A stretch of 64,000 nt of DNA from Dysgonomonadaceae bacterium zrk40 (GTDB lineage: Bacteria > Bacteroidota > Bacteroidia > Bacteroidales > Dysgonomonadaceae), in the NCBI GenBank assembly GCA_016916535.1, contig CP070277.1, forward strand, positions 102,349 to 166,348, given 5' to 3'. Shown here in pieces: positions 17,025-24,732 of the stretch; position 1 is the first letter of the stretch; every line of letters begins with the position of its first letter. The notes below the pieces were generated by a model. That model was not told the origin of the DNA. It did not search any database and worked only from the letters and a program-made list of their open reading frames with translations. A program made the position numbers and the translations under genes.

Positions 17025-17888
17025 ATGAAGACAATCATGGTGGCGACGGACTTTTCGGAACGGTCGGATCGGGCGCTGCGGCGTGCCACCCTCCTGGCCC
17101 GTCAATTCGAATCCGCCATCCTGCTCGTTCATGTGGTCGACGACGATCAGCCGCGCCGGATCGTGGACGCTGAGCGCGACGAGGCCACGACGCTTCTTCG
17201 CCAGATGGCCGCCACACTGAGCGACGTGGACGGTGTGACCACCGAGACGCGGGTCATACTCGCGTCCCCATTTGTCGGCATCGCCCAAGCCGTGAAGGAC
17301 GTGACGCCCGACCTTCTCGTCATCGGCCCGCATCGACGCCAGGTGCTCAGGGACGTGTTCGTCGGCACAACGGCGGAGAGGACGATCCGGTCGGTGGATT
17401 GCCCGGTCCTGATCGTGAATGCCACGCCCGTCGGACATTATCGCCATGTGCTGCAGACAACCGACCTGTCCGACAGCTCCCGCGACGCGTTGCTGCGATT
17501 CCAAGAGCTGGGGCTTGCCGACCAATCCCGGACGTCGTTGCTCCATATCTTTGATGCTCCTGCGCTCCGTCTTGTCTTCAGTCATTCGATTCCGAAGGAC
17601 GATCAGAAGCACTACCTCGAGGAAGAACAGCGCGATGCTTCCCTCAATCTTGTTCGCTTCCTCTCCTCGGCAGGTCTGGGCCATCCGAGACAGATCGTGC
17701 GCTACGAGGCGACGCCAGCGCCGCACGAAATCCTGAAAGCGGCCGGAGAAGAGCAGGCGGACCTGATCGTGATGTCGACGCATGGCCGAAGCGGACTGGC
17801 CAAGATGCTCATCGGCAGCGTAACGGAGCAGGTGCTCAGGACGGCACAGATCGACGTCCTAGCCATTCCCCCGCAACGCGGGGAATGA
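17025..17888 (+). CDS. Tandem universal stress protein
   Basis: 287 residues forming two UspA domains: the first about 1-140 (starts MKTIMVATDFSERSDRAL), the second about 145-287. The second keeps the ATP-binding loop STHGRSGLAKMLIGSVTE near residue 250. In the first, GPHRRQ...GTTAERT is a diverged version. Tandem Usps are cytoplasmic stress proteins linked to metal, oxidative and low-oxygen survival. ATG 17025 was chosen since it opens the Usp fold directly. It stands alone on the plus strand, divergent from the HTH and antiporter pair. Confidence 0.92.
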   Translation: MKTIMVATDFSERSDRALRRATLLARQFESAILLVHVVDDDQPRRIVDAERDEATTLLRQMAATLSDVDGVTTETRVILASPFVGIAQAVKDVTPDLLVIGPHRRQVLRDVFVGTTAERTIRSVDCPVLIVNATPVGHYRHVLQTTDLSDSSRDALLRFQELGLADQSRTSLLHIFDAPALRLVFSHSIPKDDQKHYLEEEQRDASLNLVRFLSSAGLGHPRQIVRYEATPAPHEILKAAGEEQADLIVMSTHGRSGLAKMLIGSVTEQVLRTAQIDVLAIPPQRGE

Positions 17889-17929
17889 GGCACGCGTCAA
17901 CTCTTGCGACGCCGAGTGCGGGTCGTGGG

Positions 17930-18208
17930 TCAGTCTTCGAGTGCCAACCAGATTTGCCGTGCGACCGTCCGCGGTCCGCGGAGCGCCTCCTGCAAGGTCA
18001 TGAGGCGTTGTTCGAGGGGCGGCGAAACGCCGCCTTTATCGGGGCTGTGAGCCTCGAAGAGAACCCTACGTTCCCCGTCCACCTCCACAAGGGACCACTT
18101 CTCATGCCGCGATGCGCCGCCTTCACCGCGCGACCGTTCGTGCAGCGTCCTGATGCGGGTCAACGAGCGGTGAGGCGCGTGGAACTGTCTTCCGCCGCCG
18201 CCTGTCAT
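17930..18208 (-). CDS. Small protein of unknown function
   Basis: 92 residues, basic, without signal peptide or membrane segment. The middle holds a short strand-rich stretch (KWSLVEVDGERRVLFEAHSP) and the C-terminus a predicted helix. No family recognised. Support comes from context: its ATG overlaps the stop of the upstream small membrane-protein gene (ATGA), the typical signature of translational coupling. Confidence 0.55.
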   Translation of the reverse strand: MTGGGGRQFHAPHRSLTRIRTLHERSRGEGGASRHEKWSLVEVDGERRVLFEAHSPDKGGVSPPLEQRLMTLQEALRGPRTVARQIWLALED

Positions 18209-18537
18209 GTGCCGAGTAGCGGATTGCCAAAGATCGCCGCGAGCAGGTTACCGACCTGGATCCCCAGCAGATGCAGGAAGATCGCCTCCACGAACGCCAT
18301 CGACCAAACCCGTCTGGCGAACATGCCATCATAGTAGGACCAGACGAGGGCAACAATGTAGGATACGCCGTTGAGCTTGAGGTTGGCTTCAGGATCCTTG
18401 CCGAGAAGCAGATAGAGTGCGGTTCCAAGCAGAACGCTACGCCAAAGCAGCGCGCCGGTGGCACGCAGCGTGTCCGCGCTGATCCCCATTCTCTGCAGTC
18501 GCTCTACGAGCCCGCCCAAAAACCTCGTGTTGTTCAT
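18205..18537 (-). CDS. Small membrane protein of unknown function
   Basis: 110 residues with three hydrophobic stretches, near residues 30-46, 57-75 and 82-105, and a short charged N-terminus. No family recognised. It is followed by a coupled 92-residue gene with a 4-base overlap. The gene starts about 50 bases from the right IS6 copy, so its upstream regulatory region may have been replaced by the element. Confidence 0.6.
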   Translation of the reverse strand: MNNTRFLGGLVERLQRMGISADTLRATGALLWRSVLLGTALYLLLGKDPEANLKLNGVSYIVALVWSYYDGMFARRVWSMAFVEAIFLHLLGIQVGNLLAAIFGNPLLGT

Positions 18538-18589
18538 GTCACATTCCTATCACAGTAGAACGTCGGATGCCACGCCGAAGGCTCAGGAG

Positions 18590-19398
18590 GGCATCGTCAA
18601 CTTAACGAAGCTTGGACCTGAATGTGGGATGCTCGGCCATGACTGACCGAGATCCTCTTTACCGCCGCCATCGTTTTCCACCCGAAATCATCGCCCATGC
18701 GGTGTGGCTCTATTTCCGCTTTCCCCTGAGCCTGCGGATGGTAGAGGATTTGTTGGCGGCGCGTGGCATCATTGTCTCGCATCAGACCGACAGACTGTGG
18801 GCGGAGAAGTTTGGCCGGACCTTCGCCAACGAGATCCGTCGCCGGTCATCCGGGCGGCTTGGTGATAAGTGGCACCTAGATGAGGCCGTTATCTCGATCC
18901 GGGGCAAGAAGCATTGGCTATGGCGCGCCGTGGATCAGGACGGTTTCGTCCTGGAGGTCCTGGTGCAAAGCCGCCGCGACACCAAGGCGGCCAAGCGCCT
19001 GATGCGCAAGCTTTTGAAAGGCCAGGGACGATCGCCGCGCGTGATGATCACCGACAAGCTTCGCTCCTATGCAGCCGCAAAGCAGAAAATCATGCACGGC
19101 GTCGAGCACCGCTCGCATAAGGGCCTGAACAATCGGGCGGAGAATTCCCACCAGCCAGTCCGACGGCGAGAGCGGATCATGAAGCGCTTCAAGTCAAAGC
19201 GACATCTCCAACGCTTCGTTTCCATTCACGATCCGATCGCCAACCTCTTCCACATCCCTCGCCACGACATTTCCACCAGCCACCATCGCGAACTGCGCGC
19301 CTCAGCCATGAGCATATGGGCGGAAATCGCTCGGATTTAGTCGACAAGTCGAGCAACCGGGCAAACCAGAGCCTATCGGGTGTTAAGTTTACGGTGCC
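18590..19398 (+). mobile_element. IS6-family insertion sequence, right copy
   Basis: An 809-bp element with ends GGCATCGTCAACTTAAC at 18590 and the complement of GGCACCGTAAACTTAAC ending at 19398. It matches the copy at 7072-7880 in length, ends and encoded protein but is inverted relative to it. Flanking octamers CTCAGGAG and AGACGGAG differ. The identity of the two copies argues for recent duplication or gene conversion. Confidence 0.93.
18639..19340 (+). CDS. IS6-family transposase (right copy)
   Basis: A 233-residue transposase identical to that of the left copy, with Asp81 in WHLDEA, Asp139 in MITDKL and the downstream NNRAENSH block. The start giving MTDRDPLYRR was used for consistency. 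The frame is intact, so either copy could supply active enzyme. Confidence 0.92.
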   Translation: MTDRDPLYRRHRFPPEIIAHAVWLYFRFPLSLRMVEDLLAARGIIVSHQTDRLWAEKFGRTFANEIRRRSSGRLGDKWHLDEAVISIRGKKHWLWRAVDQDGFVLEVLVQSRRDTKAAKRLMRKLLKGQGRSPRVMITDKLRSYAAAKQKIMHGVEHRSHKGLNNRAENSHQPVRRRERIMKRFKSKRHLQRFVSIHDPIANLFHIPRHDISTSHHRELRASAMSIWAEIARI

Positions 19399-20176
19399 AG
19401 ACGGAGACATCCCCCAGGAGCATTGACCTAGCAGCCGCAAGTAAGGGCGCAGCCCCATCCATCATGCGGTTCTCGGCTGAGTGCCTTTAAGCGGGAGGCG
19501 TCTCGAAATGGCCTTGTTTCACGAAGCCTGTCGGGGATTCACATTGGCATGCCCTTTTGTGTGGTCCGGTTTCAATCTTAGCCTTTGACGGGTCAGGACC
19601 CTGCCTCCGCGACGTTGCGGCCACCGTGTGGGGGGCATGTAGCGGGCAACCTCGCCACCGCCCCACGGAGAACCCGGCCAGCGCCCGCATTCAGCCTTGG
19701 GCGGCCAGCCCCCGGCGCTGGTCTACTGGCAGAGAAATGATATCAACCAACCCGATCAGCAGGTGCAACGAGTAGCTTAATTTACGCCAGATCCTGTCCA
19801 AGAGATGGGGAGTAGCTCAGCCCCTCATCGTCGCAGGCGTCCTCTTTGTACTGGTCAGCGCATTCTGGAAGGAATGGCGCAAAGGCCGCAGCAAGGGCAG
19901 CAGTTTGATTTAGAAAAAGGCCGGCGACATCCGGGTCGCCGGCCAGTCCAACAGGGAAGAGGTCGGTCATGAACAACAACCGCCCCGTTCAGACATGGCC
20001 AGAGGCCGCGTCGTGTCAACCAGAAGATAAGATATGCCGCTCACGCCGTTGACAGTGGCCTCTTATCTCCCTTAGGCAGACTGTCTGCTTGCGATGGCGT
20101 CGCGAAGCACTTTCATCATTCAGTCCTGCACGCCCGGATCTTGAGCCGTAGCAAAGCTACGGCGAAGGAGTTCGAG
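19399..20176. other. Region without a recognisable gene
   Basis: About 780 bases between the right IS6 copy and the EamA gene. No frame gives a recognisable protein. A plus-strand tail reading FVLVSAFWKEWRKG to a stop at 19911 looks like the end of a lost membrane-protein gene. A strong hairpin (19919-19944), a possible 27-codon leader frame (19969-20052) and a second hairpin just before the EamA ribosome site are the only structured elements seen. Confidence 0.6.
19919..19944 (-). terminator. Rho-independent terminator-like hairpin, minus strand
   Basis: A perfect 10-bp stem GGCCGGCGAC / GTCGCCGGCC with a six-base loop. On the minus strand it is followed at once by CC and a run of five T, which makes it a standard intrinsic terminator in that direction. 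No minus-strand gene ends here now, so it probably served a gene that has been lost. Confidence 0.6.
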
Positions 20177-20974
20177 ATGTCTGTTATCGTTCAGGCGCCG
20201 CTGCGCCAGTCCTACCCCCCTCTGCTCGGCATGATCACCATGTCACTTGCAATGCTTCTTCTACCGGCAGGGGATGCCATCACAAAATCCCTGACGAGCG
20301 CTCTGCCACCGTCACAGATTGCGGCGGTCCGAGCCCTTGTGCAGGCTGGCTTTCTAGCTGGGGCTTTTATGCTGATGCGTCATCGCCTCTCAGGGCGTCC
20401 TTTCTCGATATGGTCGTTTCTCTCAGGCCAATGTGTTTCGGTTATCAGCCTGAGCCTGATTACAGCCTTCAAAACCATGCCCATTGCGACGGCTATCGCA
20501 ATTTTTTTCGTTGAGCCGTTGCTCTTAACACTTCTCGCAGGATTTCTGCTCGGAGAAAAACCCGGACCGCATCGCTATGCTGCGATCGGAATCGGGATGT
20601 TAGGTGTTCTTCTGATCCTGCGACCAAATTTTGCAACCTTTGGTCTAACAGTTTTTCTGCCAGTCGCTGCCGCAGTCGCTTATGCGCTGAACATGATCAT
20701 CACACGTAGGGCGACGCGAACTGCCTCCGCACTGACGTTCCAACTCGGGTCCGCTGCTTATGCTTGCATCACGCTGGTGTTGCTCATGCTGATGACCTCG
20801 GATCTACATAAGATGCTCAGCCGCCTAAACCCGCAGATTGCGTTGAGTCTCGCCGGGGCTGGCGTTCTGGCAGCGGCTATCGATTTGCACTCCAAACTGA
20901 GACTCGGTCAGTTTATACCAAAACGTTACACTTCAATTGAGACTCAAGCCCGAAAAGTCTCAATTGAAGTGTAA
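20177..20974 (+). pseudogene. EamA/DMT-type transporter, truncated by a transposon
   Basis: The first about 236 residues are a typical drug/metabolite transporter: paired EamA repeats with about eight hydrophobic helices, including FFVEPLLLTLLAGFLLGEKP in the first half. Native similarity stops near 20885; the last about 30 codons are transposon-end sequence, so the final one or two helices are missing. ATG 20177 has a GAAGGAG site six bases upstream. No C-terminal remainder was seen beyond the far transposon end at 23590. Base composition is lower in GC than the copper genes. Confidence 0.8.
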
Positions 20975-20981
20975 CGTTTTG
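20919..20981. repeat. 26-bp perfect inverted repeat in transposon end
   Basis: Arms 20919-20944 and 20956-20981 are exact reverse complements over 26 bases with an 11-base loop. Each arm contains the GTTACACTTCA...TTGAGACT unit that recurs at the other end of the TniA/TniB element. As DNA it could present two inverted transposase sites; as RNA it would form a very stable hairpin just after the tniB stop. Confidence 0.9.
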
Positions 20982-20985
20982 TCGG

Positions 20986-21873
20986 CTAGGCGAATGCCGC
21001 TTCTTTTTCCAAGGAAGGCTTCCAGGATTCAATGTTTTCATCGGTGATCCGCTCTGTGCCATCCTGAATGGCTTCAATTGCGAGTTCGTTGAGTATCCCA
21101 AACACACGTGCCGTTATGCCGTCGCCGAGACGGGAGAGGTGTCGCAGACTTTGGCTCGATAAGGCGGACGGAAGTTGGAGCGGTAGACTGCGCAGAATTG
21201 CGGTGACCAGTTCCTGAAACTCCTCATTTGCATTCCATCTAGGCAGCACAAACTGATCCAGGCGCCGTGCCAGTTGAGTGTCGCCGGCAATCGCGTCGCG
21301 GGCTTCGGACACACCAAGGCAGACGAGCGAGGCTTTGGTCTCGTTACTGAGATATCGCAACAGTTGGAGGATCACACGCTGTTCTCTCGGGGTTCCCGCA
21401 AGCAGGTTGTGAACCTCATCGAATACCAGAACGCGAACGTTATTGCTTTTCAGGAGGAGAACGGTCCTTATCTCAAGTTCCATGAGCGTCAGGCGTTCGT
21501 TGATGCTCGCTCCCATGGCCATCAGCAATTGCCCATATATTCGGCGTTCCGTAGGTCGTGACGTCAGTGTGATTGCCAGCACTGGCATACTCTCAACACC
21601 GGTGCTGTGATTAATAACTGGTGGGTGATCACGTTTGAACTTTTCCACCAGCATAGTTTTGCCCATGCCGCTATGGCCATAAATTGCAAGCCCCGGCGGA
21701 CGCGTTGATGGTGGATGGTCGCAAAGTCCATCAAGATGCCGCAACACACGACGGGCGCGATCAAAACCGACCCAACGATCAGATCGAATGGCACGAATCC
21801 GTGTTTCGTTTGGTGCGTTGGCAAGTGCTGCGGCGCCGGGCGCTAAATGCGTGAATTCAATCATCAATCCCAA
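20986..21873 (-). CDS. tniB: TniB-family AAA+ ATPase
   Basis: 295 residues. Walker A GHSGMGKT is at residues 66-73, and Walker B VLVFDEVHNL near 150. This is the TniB/TnsC type of transposition ATPase, which selects targets and activates the transposase. The gene overlaps the tniA stop by ten bases, so the two are coupled. Its stop lies only a few bases from the palindromic transposon end. Confidence 0.9.
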   Translation of the reverse strand: MGLMIEFTHLAPGAAALANAPNETRIRAIRSDRWVGFDRARRVLRHLDGLCDHPPSTRPPGLAIYGHSGMGKTMLVEKFKRDHPPVINHSTGVESMPVLAITLTSRPTERRIYGQLLMAMGASINERLTLMELEIRTVLLLKSNNVRVLVFDEVHNLLAGTPREQRVILQLLRYLSNETKASLVCLGVSEARDAIAGDTQLARRLDQFVLPRWNANEEFQELVTAILRSLPLQLPSALSSQSLRHLSRLGDGITARVFGILNELAIEAIQDGTERITDENIESWKPSLEKEAAFA

Positions 21874-23480
21874 AATTCCGTGTCGTCGCCTGAAGCAGTT
21901 GGTTTGGTCATATCTATGGTCGTGACATGGCCGCTTTCCTTTTGGTCCTGTTTAACAGGTCTTCGCGCGGTACTCCGGCGCGCTTTAGCGCTTGAGGATG
22001 CGGCAATGTCCTCAATCTGTCGCTGTTTTGCGATCGCTGCAAAAATAACGTCTTCCTGTAACTCACGCCGTCCCTGGTCTCGCAGCCTTTTCTTGGCGTG
22101 TTTCCATTCCCACCATGAGACCGGCGGATAGGCGAGATTTCGATACCGCGCCTCTACAAACCGGCCGTCCGACTGGCGAACGAATATCCGGGAAAGGTCT
22201 CGTGGATCATATTTGATCTCAAGCTCTGCACCCCGGCCGACATCCCGTGATAGGGCGTCCGACCAGTAGCGAATCTTCTCCAGGTGAATGCCGTCCTTCA
22301 GCAGGCGCCTCCGGTCGCCTGGCAGGAAGCTGGTCCAGAACGCCATTCGGTCCGGCGGCAAGTCGAAATCGACTTCACCTTGCCGTTCGCGCCATAGGGC
22401 CAGGGGAGGGCGCAACAGTGAGGCGTGAATACGTTGATGGTATTTCCCAACGATTTCCAGTGCGATCCACTTTTCCAGTTCGCGTAATGTAAAGGTCGCA
22501 CGGTCCTCGGAATCGTAATCACCCCTGATTTTCACATTGCTGAACGTTGTCCCTGGCAGCAGATGAACAGCTCCCATCATCGTTCCGATCAGCCGCTCGA
22601 TGTGTCCACCGAAGCGCGGTGTCGCTGGCGGTCTAAACTGCAGTTTGATGCCATATTCCTTGCAAGCGTCGGCGAGCGCGCGCGATCTGAATTCGGCGCC
22701 ATTGTCGCAATGGAGAACCGTGGGTAGTCCGGCGACGGGCCAGGGAATATCAATGCCCCTCTCGTCCAGCCATGCCGTTTTGTCGTAAACCGCGTGCAGG
22801 AGGCAAAGGCCAACAGACGTTCTGGACGGGGCTTCCAATGACAAATGGAAACCGGCGACCATTCTGGTGCAAACATCAATAGCAATTGTCAGCACTGGCC
22901 GTCCGATGGGCTGACGATACTGTTCATCGACAACGATGACATCGACGATTGTGTGGTCGATCTGCCAAAGAGCGTTCGGCTTGGCAACAGATAACTGGCC
23001 AGGACTTGGCGTTGATGCAGCTTCGATCTCTCGTTCCCCGCGCTTGCGGGCCGCGGAAATCGGGATCAGTTCCGAAACTCTCCGTTGCACTGTTCTACGG
23101 GCCGGAGCAGACAGGCCCTCTGCAAGGCAGACTTCCCGGATTCGTCGTAATAGTGCAGCAAAGCTCGGCCTTTCCTTCTTGAGCCATAAGTCATCCACTT
23201 GTTCGGCAATAACCCGCTCCGTTCTCGGGTCCAGACGGGTCACGCCTTCCTGCGTCCCGCGTTTTTTGGGTTTGAGGCTTGAGGTGCGCTGCGTTTTTCT
23301 AAACCGCGCAACGAGCCGAAATAACGTCGAGCGCGGAATACCATATTCTTCACGTGCCTCTGCGACCACCTCAGCATTTACCGTTCCACCGCTACGGCGC
23401 AAAAGATCTCGCAGGAATTCTTGTGGACCGTCGTCCCCAGTGTCCTGGCCGATTTTGGGGTCTTCGAGGGGTGAAATCAT
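21864..23480 (-). CDS. tniA: TniA-family DDE transposase
   Basis: 538 residues of the Mu/TnsB/TniA integrase-core family. The catalytic triad is Asp175 (WQIDHT), Asp259 (HCDNGAE) and Glu295 (GGHIERLIG), a canonical D-D-35-E spacing. N-terminal helix-turn-helix regions occupy residues about 45-65 and 105-140, and a beta-barrel Mu-C region follows the core. Length is near that of Tn402/Tn5053 TniA. Intact, so the element may still be active if TniA and TniB suffice. Confidence 0.93.
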   Translation of the reverse strand: MISPLEDPKIGQDTGDDGPQEFLRDLLRRSGGTVNAEVVAEAREEYGIPRSTLFRLVARFRKTQRTSSLKPKKRGTQEGVTRLDPRTERVIAEQVDDLWLKKERPSFAALLRRIREVCLAEGLSAPARRTVQRRVSELIPISAARKRGEREIEAASTPSPGQLSVAKPNALWQIDHTIVDVIVVDEQYRQPIGRPVLTIAIDVCTRMVAGFHLSLEAPSRTSVGLCLLHAVYDKTAWLDERGIDIPWPVAGLPTVLHCDNGAEFRSRALADACKEYGIKLQFRPPATPRFGGHIERLIGTMMGAVHLLPGTTFSNVKIRGDYDSEDRATFTLRELEKWIALEIVGKYHQRIHASLLRPPLALWRERQGEVDFDLPPDRMAFWTSFLPGDRRRLLKDGIHLEKIRYWSDALSRDVGRGAELEIKYDPRDLSRIFVRQSDGRFVEARYRNLAYPPVSWWEWKHAKKRLRDQGRRELQEDVIFAAIAKQRQIEDIAASSSAKARRSTARRPVKQDQKESGHVTTIDMTKPTASGDDTEFWD

Positions 23481-23521
23481 ACACCGACATTACGGTCGAT
23501 CGACCGGTCGATCAATCCCAA

Positions 23522-23584
23522 TTTGAGTGTAACAAAAGCCCCCTGGAGTCTCGTTTGAAGTGAAAGGCGTTACACTTCAGTCTC
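23522..23584. repeat. Transposase-site-like repeats at tniA end
   Basis: Three copies of the unit seen in the palindrome at the far end: GTTACACTTCAGTCTC at 23569-23584, an inverted TTTCACTTCAAACGAGACT-like copy at about 23548-23566, and an inverted GTTACACTCAAA at 23523-23534. Multiple subterminal repeats of this kind are the normal binding array for TniA/TnsB transposases. Confidence 0.65.
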
Positions 23585-23781
23585 ACGCAAATCCTTGAAA
23601 ACGCTCAAGGCGCGAGTCCCGGTTTCAAAGGCAAATCGACATGTCCCGGTCGAGATCCTGTCTGCCGGGCCAGGAGCTTACCAAGCGAGTGCCATTCTTC
23701 CCATGGCTGGGATCTGGGAGGTTCGAATTCGATTCGCTGATGAGTTCGGACAGATCGAACTTCGATGGTAGGACCCCTGCC

Positions 23782-23805
23782 TTGGGGGCGCCAATGCGCC
23801 CCCAA
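23782..23805 (-). terminator. Strong hairpin after the BNR-repeat gene
   Basis: A perfect 10-bp stem TTGGGGGCGC / GCGCCCCCAA with a four-base loop lies ten bases beyond the stop of the minus-strand gene ending at 23815. There is no clear T-run, so it may act as a Rho-assisted terminator or 3' stabiliser. The stretch 23590-23814 otherwise holds no recognisable gene. Confidence 0.5.
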
Positions 23806-23814
23806 TGCTCTTCG

Positions 23815-24681
23815 TCACAAAATCGATTTTACCGGTTCGCCTTCGGGTGACAGGACGACAAGGGCGTTTTGATCCGTCACGGCCACGAACCCTTCCTCGA
23901 TGGACGTCAGATGCAACAGGTAAGTGTCGCCAAAGCCATCGGCGACAACAGAAAAGGCGAGGTCGTTCTCGCTCGCCGTGACTATCCCGACGCCAAGGAT
24001 GAAGGCGACGACACCGGTCTCGTCTACGTGAATCGAAGAAACCGGGGCGCTGCTCTCATAGCTCCTAATCCACGTCCGGCCTGCATCTTCACTCTTGAAA
24101 AGTCCCGTGTTGGTGGCCGCGAATAGAGCGTTTGGCGCGATCGCGGAGGCAGCTAGATCGATAATGCCGTCGGGCAGAAGCCCGACTTCGTCCCAGCTGC
24201 GCCCACCGTCGTCGCTCTTCTGAAGGCTTGCGCCGTGGTGAACGCCGTAAAGTACGTCTGGATCAGCTTGGCTAACGGTCATTTGGTGGAAGTCGACGGG
24301 GCCGCCGACACCCTCGGCAACTTTCGTCCAGTTCTCACCACCATCCGTACTCATGATCACACCGAGATTGCCACCTGTAATCGGATGGCCACTTGCCCAA
24401 AACCTTCCAGCATCGGCAGGGTGGTGCGAGAAGCCCATGAAGTCGTCGCGGCTGTCTCCCAGCAGATGTGCTGTCTCCTGATCGAGATTGACAGCCCATA
24501 AGCCGTGGTGCGTCGCCATCAGGATACGGCTCGAATTCAGCTCAGGTGCCAGGCCGTGAACGTGGGTCTGCTTAAGGACTTCGCTCAGCGGGCGGGCTTC
24601 CTGGCTCAGTGCGATGTGTGGCGAAACCAGCAACGCGGCGACCAATGCGACCGAAGCAGTCTTGAAAAATGACATGGTCAT
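23815..24681 (-). CDS. Exported BNR-repeat (F510_1955-type) beta-propeller protein
   Basis: 288 residues with a signal peptide ending near residue 26 (ALSQ). Several BNR/Asp-box motifs are visible (S-T-D-G-G-E-N-W, S-D-D-G-G-R-S-W, S-E-D-A-G-R-T-W), typical of sialidase-like beta-propellers. Database families of this type are labelled glycosyl hydrolase, but a catalytic role is unproven. Here it directly follows the multicopper oxidase gene on the same strand and is probably co-transcribed with it, which suggests a periplasmic metal-related role. Confidence 0.8.
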   Translation of the reverse strand: MTMSFFKTASVALVAALLVSPHIALSQEARPLSEVLKQTHVHGLAPELNSSRILMATHHGLWAVNLDQETAHLLGDSRDDFMGFSHHPADAGRFWASGHPITGGNLGVIMSTDGGENWTKVAEGVGGPVDFHQMTVSQADPDVLYGVHHGASLQKSDDGGRSWDEVGLLPDGIIDLAASAIAPNALFAATNTGLFKSEDAGRTWIRSYESSAPVSSIHVDETGVVAFILGVGIVTASENDLAFSVVADGFGDTYLLHLTSIEEGFVAVTDQNALVVLSPEGEPVKSIL

Positions 24682-24732
24682 CTCCTCAAATGTCAGTGCC
24701 GACCCCGTTGTTCGAGGCCGGCTGGTTTCGGC

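Larger units (their letters stand above)
7072..19398. mobile_element. Segment bracketed by inverted IS6-family copies (composite-transposon-like)
   Basis: Two apparently identical 809-bp IS6-family elements, 7072-7880 and 18590-19398, face opposite directions and enclose about 10.7 kb with a regulator, an exported-protein operon, an antiporter and stress genes. IS6-type elements normally mobilise DNA by replicative cointegration between direct copies; inverted copies can arise by intramolecular transposition that inverts the intervening DNA. No matching 8-bp target duplications were found among the four flanks, so whether the segment ever moved as a unit is inference. Confidence 0.5.
20886..23589 (-). 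mobile_element. Minimal TniA/TniB transposon (Tn5053/Tn7-like transposase family)
   Basis: A 2.7-kb element encoding only a DDE transposase and an AAA+ partner, both on the minus strand. The proposed ends both read 5'-TGC inward (TGCACTCCAAACTGAGACT on the left, TGCGTGAGACTGAAG on the right), as in TG...CA transposons. Repeats of GTTACACTTCA with GAGACT lie near both ends and are likely transposase sites. No tniQ/tniR or passenger gene is present. Five-base flanks CGATT and AATCC do not match, so the exact boundaries are uncertain. Confidence 0.7.

Noticed and set aside
7064..19406. Target duplications for the IS6 copies
   Set aside because: The four flanking octamers (CATCAAGG, TAACGCAC, CTCAGGAG, AGACGGAG) do not match directly or inverted.
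19557..19775. Short frames on both strands after the right IS6 copy
   Set aside because: None shows family motifs or a ribosome site; the region looks degraded.
23605..23805. A 66-codon minus-strand frame between the transposon and the BNR gene
   Set aside because: No ribosome site, basic low-complexity composition and it runs through the hairpin at 23782-23805.
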